From Microbacterium sp. SYP-A9085 (GTDB lineage Bacteria > Actinomycetota > Actinomycetes > Actinomycetales > Microbacteriaceae), in NCBI RefSeq assembly GCF_009649635.1, contig NZ_WJII01000001.1:744001-808000 (forward strand): a stretch of 64,000 nt of DNA, written 5' to 3'. Position 1 is the first letter of the stretch, and every line of letters begins with the position of its first letter. Position numbers and translations under genes: made by a program. Below are positions 7,204 through 14,833 of this stretch, piece by piece. The notes beneath the pieces were generated by a model that saw only the letters and a program-made list of their open reading frames with translations, had not been told where the DNA came from and did not search any database.

Positions 7204-8718
7204 TCACAGCCGCACCGCCTGTCCCTGCGCCACCAGCTGCGCGGTCTGGCCGCGCCGGATCTTGCCGCCCACGGTGCGCGGCAGGCTCTCGACCCGGTAC
7301 CAGCGGTGCGGCACGAACTGCGGCGCCAGGCGCGCGCGAGCCCACCCCTGCAGCTCCGCCTTGGTCGGCGCCTCGCCCTCGATGACGAGCGCGACGACGC
7401 TTCCCGCGCCCGGATCGGGGAGGGCGACCGCGCAGACGGCGGCCAGTCCCGGCATCCCGTCGAACGCGCGCTCCACCTCGGGCAGCGCGACCTTGTGCCC
7501 GCCGGTGACGGCGATGTCGCCGGCGCGGCCGATCAGCTGCAGCCGGCCGTCGACGATCCGGCCCTGGTCGTGGACGGTCGCCCACCCGTCGGCGTCCCGG
7601 AGCGCGGCATCCGTCGTTCCCCGCAGGTAGCCGTCGGAGCAGGCCTCGGCGCGGATCCAGACGGTGCCCGGGATGCCGTCCGGCACCGGGATGCCGTCGT
7701 CGTCACGGATCTGCGCGCCGATACCGTCGTAGACGGTGAGGAGGGTGCCGTCGCCGCCCCGGCTGTCGCCGATGAACCCGATCTCCGCGGCCCCGTAATA
7801 GCTGATCAGGCGCACCCCTGGGAGCACCTGCGCGAGCCCGGTGCGGATCGCCTCCGGGAGGTTCGCGCCGCCCGTGACGACGAGCTCGAGCCCCGCGAAG
7901 CGCGCGGGGTCCCTCCGCGCCGCGTCCGTCAGCGCACGGACCACGGCCGGCACCGCGACCACCCGCGTGATGCCCTCGTCGCGGATGCGGCGCCCCGCCG
8001 CGATCGGGTCGAACGCGTCGGCGAGGTGCACGGAGCCGCCGGTCGCCAGGCACTCGATCACCGCGTACAAGGTCAGGCTGTACGACACCGGGCCCGGCGC
8101 GAGCGTCGCGACGCCGGGCAGCGGCTCGAGGTGGGTGGCCGACACCGCGACATTGGCGCGATACTGCGCCCGGGTCTTCAGGAACGCCTTCGGGTCGCTC
8201 GTGGTCCCCGACGAGAACAGCATGAGGAACGGCTCGTCACCGGCGCGTACCGACGGCGCCGGCGCCGGCGCCTGGACCGTGGATGCCTCGCGGCGCCGGA
8301 ACTCGTCCAGGCTCAGCACCGTCCCGGTCCAGCCGCGCTCCGCGAGCGCCGCGCCGAGGTCCCCGCTGTCGCTGATCACGAGCCCGATGCCGGTCGTCAT
8401 GGCCACGCCGACGCGGTGGGCCAGCGGCCAGCGCGGGTCGATAGTGGCCGACACCGCGCGGTAGCCGGCCAGGCCCGCGACGATCCGCGCCGCATGGAAC
8501 GCCGAGGTCGCGCTCACGGCGGTGATCGGGATGCCGCCGGTCTCGCGCGCGGGGATCGGCGGCGCCGTCTGCGCGCGGTGCGCGGCGTCCACCACCGCGA
8601 ACATGCGCCGCGAATCCTCGACGAGGTCCGCGTAGGTCAGGGCGCCGTCGGTGCCGACGATCGCCGGCATCGTGGGATGCCGCGCCGCGACATCCAGCAC
8701 CGCCCCCGTGATCGGCAA
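7204..8718 (-). CDS. AMP-binding (ANL superfamily) acyl-CoA/acid ligase
   Basis: The 504-residue protein shows the adenylate-forming core: FLMLFSSGTTSDPKAFLKT (A3 phosphate loop), ISYYGAAEIGFIGDS (A5), DQGRIVDGRLQLIGRAGD and VTGGHKVALPEVE (A7-A8), and PRTVGGKIRRG (A10 with catalytic Lys) near the C-terminus. Family members activate a carboxylic acid as acyl-AMP and transfer it to CoA or a carrier. It is the first gene of the operon with the ketoacyl synthase and acyl-CoA dehydrogenase, so it probably supplies the primer acid for that pathway. Substrate specificity cannot be read without structural comparison. Confidence 0.87.
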   Translation of the reverse strand: MPITGAVLDVAARHPTMPAIVGTDGALTYADLVEDSRRMFAVVDAAHRAQTAPPIPARETGGIPITAVSATSAFHAARIVAGLAGYRAVSATIDPRWPLAHRVGVAMTTGIGLVISDSGDLGAALAERGWTGTVLSLDEFRRREASTVQAPAPAPSVRAGDEPFLMLFSSGTTSDPKAFLKTRAQYRANVAVSATHLEPLPGVATLAPGPVSYSLTLYAVIECLATGGSVHLADAFDPIAAGRRIRDEGITRVVAVPAVVRALTDAARRDPARFAGLELVVTGGANLPEAIRTGLAQVLPGVRLISYYGAAEIGFIGDSRGGDGTLLTVYDGIGAQIRDDDGIPVPDGIPGTVWIRAEACSDGYLRGTTDAALRDADGWATVHDQGRIVDGRLQLIGRAGDIAVTGGHKVALPEVERAFDGMPGLAAVCAVALPDPGAGSVVALVIEGEAPTKAELQGWARARLAPQFVPHRWYRVESLPRTVGGKIRRGQTAQLVAQGQAVRL

Positions 8719-8778
8719 TTCGGCCTCCCCGCGGCGATCGCCGCGGCGCCATTCTACGACGGGGTTTCTGGACCGGGT

Positions 8779-9189
8779 CTACCAGGGCCGGGGCCGCTCC
8801 TTGTCGAACCGGCTGTCGCGGCCGATGTCCGCGAGCGTGTCGCCACCGGAGCGCACGCACAGCCACCGCAGCGGCTCGGGGCTGTCCGGCAGCGCGTGCC
8901 AGGCCCGCATCACGCCCTGACCCACCCGCACGACAGTGCCGGCCTGCACGTCGATGACGTCCTCGTCGAGGGCCATCTGCCCGCGCCCGGCCAGAAACAC
9001 GTAAAGCTCCTCGAGCCGCTCGTGCGCGTGCCAGAACGCGGACTGCGCGCCCGGCTCGGCGGCGTTCACGGACGTGCCGATGAACTGGGTGGGGATCTCC
9101 TTGTCGACGAAGCGCTTCGCGGTGGGCGCGCCGCCCGGATCCGTCCAGCTCGACGGTGCCCCGACCTGGATGACGTCGTATCCGCTCAT
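8779..9189 (-). CDS. Cupin-domain protein
   Basis: The 136-residue single-domain cupin carries motif 1 as AFWHAHERLEELYVFLAGRG (two His and a Glu as metal ligands, about residues 72-91), and a weaker second motif at GVMRAWHALPDSPEPLRWL. Cupins of this kind bind a metal and act as isomerases, dioxygenases or sugar-binding proteins. The gene begins 9 bp after the stop of the upstream LacI gene, so it belongs to the oxidoreductase-LacI-cupin operon facing away from a sugar importer. A role in sugar or sugar-acid metabolism is inferred from that context. Confidence 0.8.
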   Translation of the reverse strand: MSGYDVIQVGAPSSWTDPGGAPTAKRFVDKEIPTQFIGTSVNAAEPGAQSAFWHAHERLEELYVFLAGRGQMALDEDVIDVQAGTVVRVGQGVMRAWHALPDSPEPLRWLCVRSGGDTLADIGRDSRFDKERPRPW

Positions 9190-9198
9190 GACGCCACC

Positions 9199-10200
9199 CT
9201 AGCGACCGGCGGGGACCGGCCCCGTCGATGCGCGCACCACGAGCTCGGCCGGGTAGTTGCGGAACATCGGCGAGAGCTCGCCGGAGACCAGCAGCGCGAC
9301 GGCGTCGTTCGCCATCTCGTGCACGGGCTGCGAGACGCTCGTCAGCGCCGGCCACGTGTACGCGGCCTCCGGCGTGCCGTCGAACCCTACCACGGAGACC
9401 TCGCCGGGGATGTCGACGCCGCGCTCGTGCAGGGCGGTCAGCAGTCCGGTCGCCACCTGGTCGGATGCCGCGAACACGGCCGTCAGCTCGTCCCGGCGAT
9501 CGGCCACCTGCAACCCCGCTTCGTAGCCGCCGCGCAGGCTGTACTCGCTGTGGAACACGGGCCCGGCGGGCACTCCGGCATCGGCGAGCGCTCGCCGCCA
9601 TCCCGATTCGCGCGTGTCCAGGGGCGATTCGTTGCCGACGAAGGCGATGCGGCGGTGCCCGAGCGAGAGCAGGTGCTCCACCGCCAGCCGCGACCCGGCG
9701 ATGTAGTCGGTGCTGAACGTGGGGTGGCCGGGGCGGGCGGTGAACTGGTTGACGTACACGAGCGGGATGCGGTTGCGCTCGATGATCGTCAGCTCCTGGG
9801 GCGTGAGCGCGTCGGCGCTGATGATGCCCTCGAGCTGCTGGGAGGTGAGCCCGGCGATCTCGTCGCCGTCGACGGAGCGGCGCTCGTGCGCATTGAGCGT
9901 GAGCACCATCAGATCGTGCGCGTGCGCGGCGCCGTCCACCGCGGACATCATCTCGGCGAAGAACGGGTTGCGCTGGTCGGGGACGATGAACCCGATCATC
10001 GTGGAGCGTCCGCGGCTCAGAGCCTGCGCGGCGGCGTTCGGACGGTAGCCCAGCGCATCCACGGCGGCCAGGACCCGGGCCCGGGATGCCTCGGAGACCG
10101 GCCGGTCGGACCCGGACAGGACATAGCTCACGACGGCAGTGCTGAGACCCGCCAGGCGCGCGACATCCGCGCGCGTGACCGTCCTGCGCCGACTGTCCAT
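9199..10200 (-). CDS. LacI family transcriptional regulator
   Basis: A 333-residue repressor with the helix-turn-helix TRADVARLAGLSTAVVSYVL (about residues 9-28), followed by the hinge helix in ALGYRPNAAAQALSRGRS. A periplasmic-binding-like effector domain then begins TMIGFIVPDQRNPFFAEMMS and contains SVVGFDGTPEAAYTWPALTS. LacI proteins repress sugar genes and release DNA on sugar binding. It lies between the Gfo/Idh/MocA oxidoreductase (23 bp upstream) and the cupin gene, and probably controls both this operon and the divergent importer at 11621. Shared GTTACGCG words at the two promoters are candidate half-sites. Confidence 0.95.
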   Translation of the reverse strand: MDSRRRTVTRADVARLAGLSTAVVSYVLSGSDRPVSEASRARVLAAVDALGYRPNAAAQALSRGRSTMIGFIVPDQRNPFFAEMMSAVDGAAHAHDLMVLTLNAHERRSVDGDEIAGLTSQQLEGIISADALTPQELTIIERNRIPLVYVNQFTARPGHPTFSTDYIAGSRLAVEHLLSLGHRRIAFVGNESPLDTRESGWRRALADAGVPAGPVFHSEYSLRGGYEAGLQVADRRDELTAVFAASDQVATGLLTALHERGVDIPGEVSVVGFDGTPEAAYTWPALTSVSQPVHEMANDAVALLVSGELSPMFRNYPAELVVRASTGPVPAGR

Positions 10201-10223
10201 TCAGTCCCCCAAGATGCCGTGCG

Positions 10224-11426
10224 TCACGACTCCGGCGCGCTGCCGAAGTCGGGTACGTCCAGTCGCTCGCCATCGCGACGAACGGACTTGTGGGCGATGA
10301 TACCTGGCACCGTGAACCGCGCCGCTCGCCACGCGTTCACCGGCGGCTGGATGCCGCTGATCACGGCGGTCGCGAAGTCGTCCACGAGGAAGTGGTGACT
10401 GCCCTCATGCCCGTTCGGCAGCGTCGCCAGCGCCGCCGGGATCCGTGCCCGGTCGTGCACGGGCGCGTACCCGGACACGAACGCGGGCCGCAGGTCGGGG
10501 GAGATGTGCGCGAGCTGCGGGTCGCCGACGCCGAGGGTGGCCGTGGTCTCCACCATCGCCGAGACGTCCTGCACGCCGTCGCGGGTGTACCAGAACGCCG
10601 CCGTCGCGACCTGCTCGAACGAGGCCTCCGTGCCGAAGAACCGGAACCGGGACTCGCGGATGTGCGAGGGATACCCCACCCGGCGGAACTCGTTCGTGCG
10701 GAACGATCCGCCGCCCGCCACCTCGAACAGCGCTGTCGCATTCGACACGTCGTTGTCGAACATGCTCACCGCGCGGTCGAACACCCCGTCGCCGCGGCCG
10801 TCGTGGATGCCGACGCCCACCGCCTTGGTCACGTGTGTGTCCCACGCGCCCAGCACGCCCCCGATCGAGTGCGTCGGGTACAGCAGCGGCGGGTAGCTGG
10901 CGGTGCGCTTCCACTGGTCGCCGCCGCTGAACCGGTACGCGTCGTAGAAGCCGAGGTCCATGTCGTGCACGTAGTCGCCCTCGGCGTAGAACAGGGTCCC
11001 GAACTGGCCGTCGGCGTTGCGCTGCCGCGCGAGCACCGTGGCGGGGTTGTAGAAGCTCGTCTCGCCCATCATGTAGATCCGGCCACTGGCGGTCACCGCG
11101 TCGATGATCGCGCCGATCTCCTCGACGCGGATGCCCATCGGCACGGTCGAGTACACGTGCTTGTCGGCGCGCAGCGCCCGCACCGCCAGCTCGCCGTGCG
11201 TCCACCGCTGCGTGAACAGCGCGACGGCGTCGATCCGCGGGTCGGCGATCATGTCCTCGAACGACGCGATGGTGCCGGCCAGGCCGTACAGTGACACCAG
11301 GCGGGCGGCCCGTTCGGGGCGCAGATCGGTGACCCACACCTCGCCGATGAGAGGATGCCGGCGGAACAGCGGGGCGAACGAATCGGCGAACTGCCCCGCG
11401 CCGACGACCCCGATCGTGAACGGCAT
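10224..11426 (-). CDS. Gfo/Idh/MocA family oxidoreductase
   Basis: The 400-residue protein starts with a Rossmann fold, IGVVGAGQFADSFAPLFRRH, and continues with DPRIDAVALFTQRWTHGELA and KHVYSTVPMGIRVEEI, the position of the usual EKP motif (here STVPM, so the canonical Lys is not conserved). The C-terminal half is the beta-sheet substrate domain. The family uses NAD(P) to oxidise or reduce sugars, inositols and their derivatives. It is the first gene of the operon with LacI and cupin, divergent from a sugar importer, so it likely works on the imported carbohydrate. A GGAGAGGAG ribosome site precedes the start. Confidence 0.9.
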   Translation of the reverse strand: MPFTIGVVGAGQFADSFAPLFRRHPLIGEVWVTDLRPERAARLVSLYGLAGTIASFEDMIADPRIDAVALFTQRWTHGELAVRALRADKHVYSTVPMGIRVEEIGAIIDAVTASGRIYMMGETSFYNPATVLARQRNADGQFGTLFYAEGDYVHDMDLGFYDAYRFSGGDQWKRTASYPPLLYPTHSIGGVLGAWDTHVTKAVGVGIHDGRGDGVFDRAVSMFDNDVSNATALFEVAGGGSFRTNEFRRVGYPSHIRESRFRFFGTEASFEQVATAAFWYTRDGVQDVSAMVETTATLGVGDPQLAHISPDLRPAFVSGYAPVHDRARIPAALATLPNGHEGSHHFLVDDFATAVISGIQPPVNAWRAARFTVPGIIAHKSVRRDGERLDVPDFGSAPES

Positions 11427-11482
11427 GCGCTCTCCTCTCCGACCCGGATGATCGCCATGGTCACCCTAGCTTCACGCGCAGG

Positions 11483-11496
11483 GTTACGCGCGTCAA
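11483..11496. promoter_or_regulatory. Candidate LacI half-site/-35 region of oxidoreductase operon
   Basis: GTTACGCGCGTCAA is a near-palindrome. On the minus strand it reads TTGACG at its start, a possible -35 element for the oxidoreductase operon, with AAGCTA 18 bp downstream as a weak -10. The word GTTACGCG recurs at 11562-11569 inside the opposing promoter. Shared operators are inferred only. Confidence 0.35.
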
Positions 11497-11548
11497 GCGC
11501 CGGAAACACGAGGGACGCTGATTTTCACCGGGATTACTCGACTAAAAC

Positions 11549-11577
11549 TTGTCAAGGCAATGTTACGCGGGTAGATT
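11549..11577 (+). promoter_or_regulatory. Sigma-70-type promoter of the sugar importer
   Basis: TTGTCA (11549-11554) and TAGATT (11572-11577) are separated by exactly 17 bp, 44 bp before the start of the binding-protein gene. The interval contains ATGTTACGCG, the same GTTACGCG core seen at the opposing promoter, so a LacI protein bound there would block RNA polymerase. The promoter is predicted from hexamer match and spacing. Confidence 0.55.
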
Positions 11578-11620
11578 TTCCGGACACCATCCGGTTCCAC
11601 AGTCACGAGGGAGTGCGACG

Positions 11621-12865
11621 ATGCCCGCACGCACGAAGGCGCCCGCGATCCTCGCCCTGGCGGCGAGCCTCATGCTCACCGGATGTGCGGCCGGCGAGGG
11701 CGGCACCGGAGGCTCCGCGACGCTCGAGATGCAGACCGGCCTCGGCGCTGCCGACCCCACCCTTCAGGTGCTCACGGACATCACCGGCACGTGCACGCCC
11801 CACGGCGCGACGATCGAACTCGTCCCGATGACGAACACGTACGAGGCCGACATGAAGACCCGGATGGCGGCCGGCGATCTGCCCGACATCTGGTCGACGC
11901 ACGGCTGGTCGCTGCTGCGCTACAGCCCGTTCCTGCAGCCCCTGAACGACCGCTCGTGGGCCGCCAACGTGAACCCCGCGCTGAAGCCGGCCATGGATGA
12001 CAAGGACGGCCGGTTCTTCGCGCTCCCGCTGAACACGGACCTCGCCGGGATCCTCTACAACGCCGACACGCTGCGCGCCGCCGGGGTCGATCCGTCTACG
12101 CTGACGACGTGGGATGCCTTCACCGCCGCGCTGGGGACGCTCAAGAGCGCGGGGGTCACCCCCATCGCCTCGTCCTCGAAGGACTCGTGGATGGCGGGCA
12201 ACATCGCCGACTTCATGGCATCCGGCGCCTTCAGCGACAGCGACCTCACCCAGTTCACGAAGGGGACGTTCGTCTCCGCCGGGTACACGCGGATGCTGTC
12301 GGTCATCAAGCAGTGGGCCGCGGCGGGGGATGTCAACCCGGACTTCTCCTCGATCACGATGGACGAGATAGGCCGGGCGCTGGGCTCGGGCCACGTCGGC
12401 TTCGTGTTCGTGCAGAACACGCTCGCGAACACGGCGCTGCAGCAGAACCCGGACGCGGCGCTGGGCTTCATTCCGATTCCGTCGTTCGTGGGCGACCCGT
12501 ACTTCGTCGGCGGGGAGGGCACCGCGTACGGCGTCTGGAACAAGAGCCCGCACAAGGCGCAGGCGCTGCAGTACCTCGACTGCCTCGCGAAGCCCGCGAA
12601 CATCTCGAAGCTCGCGAAGGCGCTCGGCGCCATCCCGGGCCTCACCGACGCCACGACAGACCTCGGCGTGCTGCAGCACAGCTACGACACTCTCGTGAAG
12701 CCGAACACGTACGACCTGAAGCCGTACTTCGACCGTGTGTACCTGCCGAACGGCATGTGGGACAGCATGGTCACCACGACGGGGGCGGTGATCACCGGTC
12801 AGTCAACGCCGCAGGCGGCGACCGACCAGGTGGCGCAGCAGTTCTCGTCGCTGTACGGCCAGTGA
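11621..12865 (+). CDS. ABC sugar transporter solute-binding lipoprotein
   Basis: The 414-residue protein has a lipoprotein signal, ILALAASLMLTGCAAGEGG (lipobox LTGC, Cys near residue 22). The mature part matches family 1 extracellular solute-binding proteins: DMKTRMAAGDLPDIWSTHGW, RFFALPLNTDLAGILYNADT and SSKDSWMAGNIADF. Such proteins capture oligo- or monosaccharides outside the membrane for a two-permease importer. The start follows CGAGGGAG at 11606-11613; an upstream in-frame ATG would place the signal peptide too far in. Two permease genes follow, but no ATPase, so the importer probably uses a shared MsmK-type ATPase encoded elsewhere. Confidence 0.92.
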   Translation: MPARTKAPAILALAASLMLTGCAAGEGGTGGSATLEMQTGLGAADPTLQVLTDITGTCTPHGATIELVPMTNTYEADMKTRMAAGDLPDIWSTHGWSLLRYSPFLQPLNDRSWAANVNPALKPAMDDKDGRFFALPLNTDLAGILYNADTLRAAGVDPSTLTTWDAFTAALGTLKSAGVTPIASSSKDSWMAGNIADFMASGAFSDSDLTQFTKGTFVSAGYTRMLSVIKQWAAAGDVNPDFSSITMDEIGRALGSGHVGFVFVQNTLANTALQQNPDAALGFIPIPSFVGDPYFVGGEGTAYGVWNKSPHKAQALQYLDCLAKPANISKLAKALGAIPGLTDATTDLGVLQHSYDTLVKPNTYDLKPYFDRVYLPNGMWDSMVTTTGAVITGQSTPQAATDQVAQQFSSLYGQ

Positions 12866-12883
12866 CCACCGGGGACGGTGAGA

Positions 12884-12916
12884 GGTGGCGGGGCCGTTGG
12901 GGGGCGTCCCGCCACC
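12884..12916 (+). other. Intercistronic hairpin after the binding-protein gene
   Basis: GGTGGCGGG (12884-12892) pairs perfectly with CCCGCCACC (12908-12916) around 15 nt, between the lipoprotein stop and the ribosome site of the first permease (GGAGGAG at 12921-12927). It lacks a U-tract. It could stabilise the upstream message or dampen permease expression. Confidence 0.6.
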
Positions 12917-12929
12917 GGGGGGAGGAGCG

Positions 12930-13853
12930 ATGACGGGGGTCGCTCCTCCCCTGGTCGGCGGTCGGCAGCGAACGCACCGTGCTCTGCACGTGCGACGGCG
13001 GGTGAACCTGCTGTATCTGCCGGCCGTCGCGGTGTTCGCGGTGTTCACGGTGTACCCGCTGATCAGCGGCATCCTTATCTCATTCACGAAGTGGGACGGG
13101 TACAGCCCGCAGCGCGCGTTCGTCGGGATCGCGAATTATCTGCACCTGTTCTCGGACCCGCTGGTGGGCCACGCGCTGCTGAACACTTTCGCGTATGGGT
13201 TCGGGTCGACGATCCTGCAGCAGGTGGTCGGGCTCGCCCTCGCCCTCGCGCTGGACCGGGCGCTGCGCGGCCGCAACGTCGCCCGCGCGATCGTGTACCT
13301 GCCGGTGCTCGTCTCACCGGTCGTGATGGGCACTATGTACTACCTGCTGTTCTCCTACTCGTACGGCGGGCTGAACGACATCGTCACGGCCCTCGGCGGG
13401 CAGCGGGTCGCGTGGCTCAGCGACGCCGGCTCGGCGGTCACGATCATCGTGCTGGTGAACTCGCTGCAGTTCGTCGGCATCTCGATGGTCATCTACCTGG
13501 CGGGGCTGCAGTCGATCCCGGTGATGTACCACGAGGCCGCCCGCATCGACGGGGCCGGAGCCTGGCGCCGGTTCACCGGCATCACGGTGCCGCTGCTGCA
13601 GCCTGCGTTCGCGACCAGTGTGGTGCTGAACCTCATCGGCGGGCTGAAGCTGTTCGACGTGATCCGGGTGATGACCGGCGGCGGTCCCGGCTATGCGACG
13701 GATTCGATGTCGACGCTGATCTCGAAGTTCTACTTCGACAACCAGAACGCCGGGTATGCGTCGGCGCTCGGGGTCGCGCTGTTCCTCGTGATCGCGGTGT
13801 TCACGCTCGCGCTGAACACGGCCCTGAACCGGCGTCGGCTGGAGCAGGCATGA
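12930..13853 (+). CDS. ABC sugar transporter permease (MalF/UgpA-like)
   Basis: A 307-residue inner-membrane protein with six predicted helices, the first at LLYLPAVAVFAVFTVYPLIS. The EAA loop that contacts the ATPase is MYHEAARIDGAGAWRRFTGI, near residues 205-225, and TVPLLQPAFATSVVLNLIG follows. It forms half of the channel for the sugar bound by the upstream lipoprotein. The ATG at 12930 is preceded by GGAGGAG at 12921-12927. It overlaps the second permease by ATGA, showing translational coupling. Confidence 0.93.
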   Translation: MTGVAPPLVGGRQRTHRALHVRRRVNLLYLPAVAVFAVFTVYPLISGILISFTKWDGYSPQRAFVGIANYLHLFSDPLVGHALLNTFAYGFGSTILQQVVGLALALALDRALRGRNVARAIVYLPVLVSPVVMGTMYYLLFSYSYGGLNDIVTALGGQRVAWLSDAGSAVTIIVLVNSLQFVGISMVIYLAGLQSIPVMYHEAARIDGAGAWRRFTGITVPLLQPAFATSVVLNLIGGLKLFDVIRVMTGGGPGYATDSMSTLISKFYFDNQNAGYASALGVALFLVIAVFTLALNTALNRRRLEQA

Positions 13854-14671
13854 GAGGCCGGCTCGGGACCGCGAGCCTCGTCGCCGGGCTCCTCCTCGCG
13901 TGCGCGGTGCAGCTGATCCCGTTCTACGTGACGCTCACGACCGCGCTGAAGCCCCGCACCGACCTGTCCTCGCAGTGGCTGATGCCCACCCGCGGGATCT
14001 ACTGGCAGAACTTCCAGACCGCGATAGTGGACGGCGGGATCCTGCGCGCGATCGGCAACAGCGCCATCGTCACCGTGGCATCCACGGTCCTCATCTGTCT
14101 GCTGGGCGCCCTGGCCGCCTATCCGCTCGCGCGCCGGCCGACGCTCGGGAACCGGCTGGTGCTCGGCGGCATCGTCGCGCTGATCATGATCCCGCCGCTG
14201 AGCATTCTGGTGCCGGTGTACACGCTGATGGCGCAGCTGGACTGGATCAACACGTACGGGGGCGCGGTGGCGCTGATGGTGGCGTCGCAGCTGCCGCTGA
14301 GCATCTTCCTCTACACGCATTTCATGCGCAGTCTCCCGCTGTCGGTCGAGGAGGCCGCCACCGTCGACGGCGCCGGAACGCTGCAGGTGCTGTTCCGGGT
14401 CGTGTTCCCGATGCTGAAGCCCGTCACGGCCACGGTCATCATCCTCACCAGCGTCACGGTCTGGAACGAGTACGCGCTGAGTGTGTTCGTGCTGCGCGAT
14501 CCCGCGGTGCGCACCACCGCGCCCGCGATCGGCACGTTCTTCGCGAGCCAGGGCAGCAACCCCAACGCCGCGGCCGCCGCGGCGCTGCTGACCGTCATCC
14601 CGGTCCTGGTGGCCTACCTCGTGCTGCAGCGCTCGTTCATCAAGGGCATGGTCGCCGGCGCCGAGCAGTGA
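13850..14671 (+). CDS. ABC sugar transporter permease (MalG/UgpE-like)
   Basis: A 273-residue membrane protein and the partner of the preceding permease. It begins with a membrane helix SLVAGLLLACAVQLIPFYVT and has the EAA loop LSVEEAATVDGAGTLQVLFR near residues 163-182, followed by VVFPMLKPVTATVIILTSVT. The start ATG overlaps the previous stop (ATGA). The operon ends here without an ATPase gene, a common arrangement for actinobacterial CUT1 sugar importers that share one ATPase. A 67-nt palindromic repeat begins 7 bp after the stop. Confidence 0.93.
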   Translation: MRGRLGTASLVAGLLLACAVQLIPFYVTLTTALKPRTDLSSQWLMPTRGIYWQNFQTAIVDGGILRAIGNSAIVTVASTVLICLLGALAAYPLARRPTLGNRLVLGGIVALIMIPPLSILVPVYTLMAQLDWINTYGGAVALMVASQLPLSIFLYTHFMRSLPLSVEEAATVDGAGTLQVLFRVVFPMLKPVTATVIILTSVTVWNEYALSVFVLRDPAVRTTAPAIGTFFASQGSNPNAAAAAALLTVIPVLVAYLVLQRSFIKGMVAGAEQ

Positions 14672-14678
14672 CGAACCG

Positions 14679-14745
14679 CGAGAGTGCATCTGACGGACGA
14701 AGATGCGGTAAATGACCGCTCCCTCGTCCGCCAGATGCACTCTCG
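14679..14745. repeat. 67-nt palindromic repeat, copy 1
   Basis: Two 30-nt arms (14679-14708, 14716-14745) flank a 7-nt loop, taaatga. The outer arms read CGAGAGTGCATCTG and CAGATGCACTCTCG and pair almost fully; the inner part is GCGG/CCGC. The same element with the same 30-7-30 geometry is at 19134-19200. It lies downstream of the permease operon and within the leader of the peptidase gene. Confidence 0.88.
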
Positions 14746-14833
14746 GCGTCCGTGCGCGGCCGTGCGGGGTCGCGTCGGGCGGGGCGGGGCGGGGGCCGGT
14801 GGGGCCGGGCGGGGCGCCCGTAGACTCGGGCGC

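Noticed and set aside
6532..10398. Very long open frame of 1288 codons on the plus strand
   Set aside because: It lies antisense to four well-supported minus-strand genes, with no ribosome site and low-complexity Arg/Ala/Gly/Pro composition typical of high-GC shadow frames.
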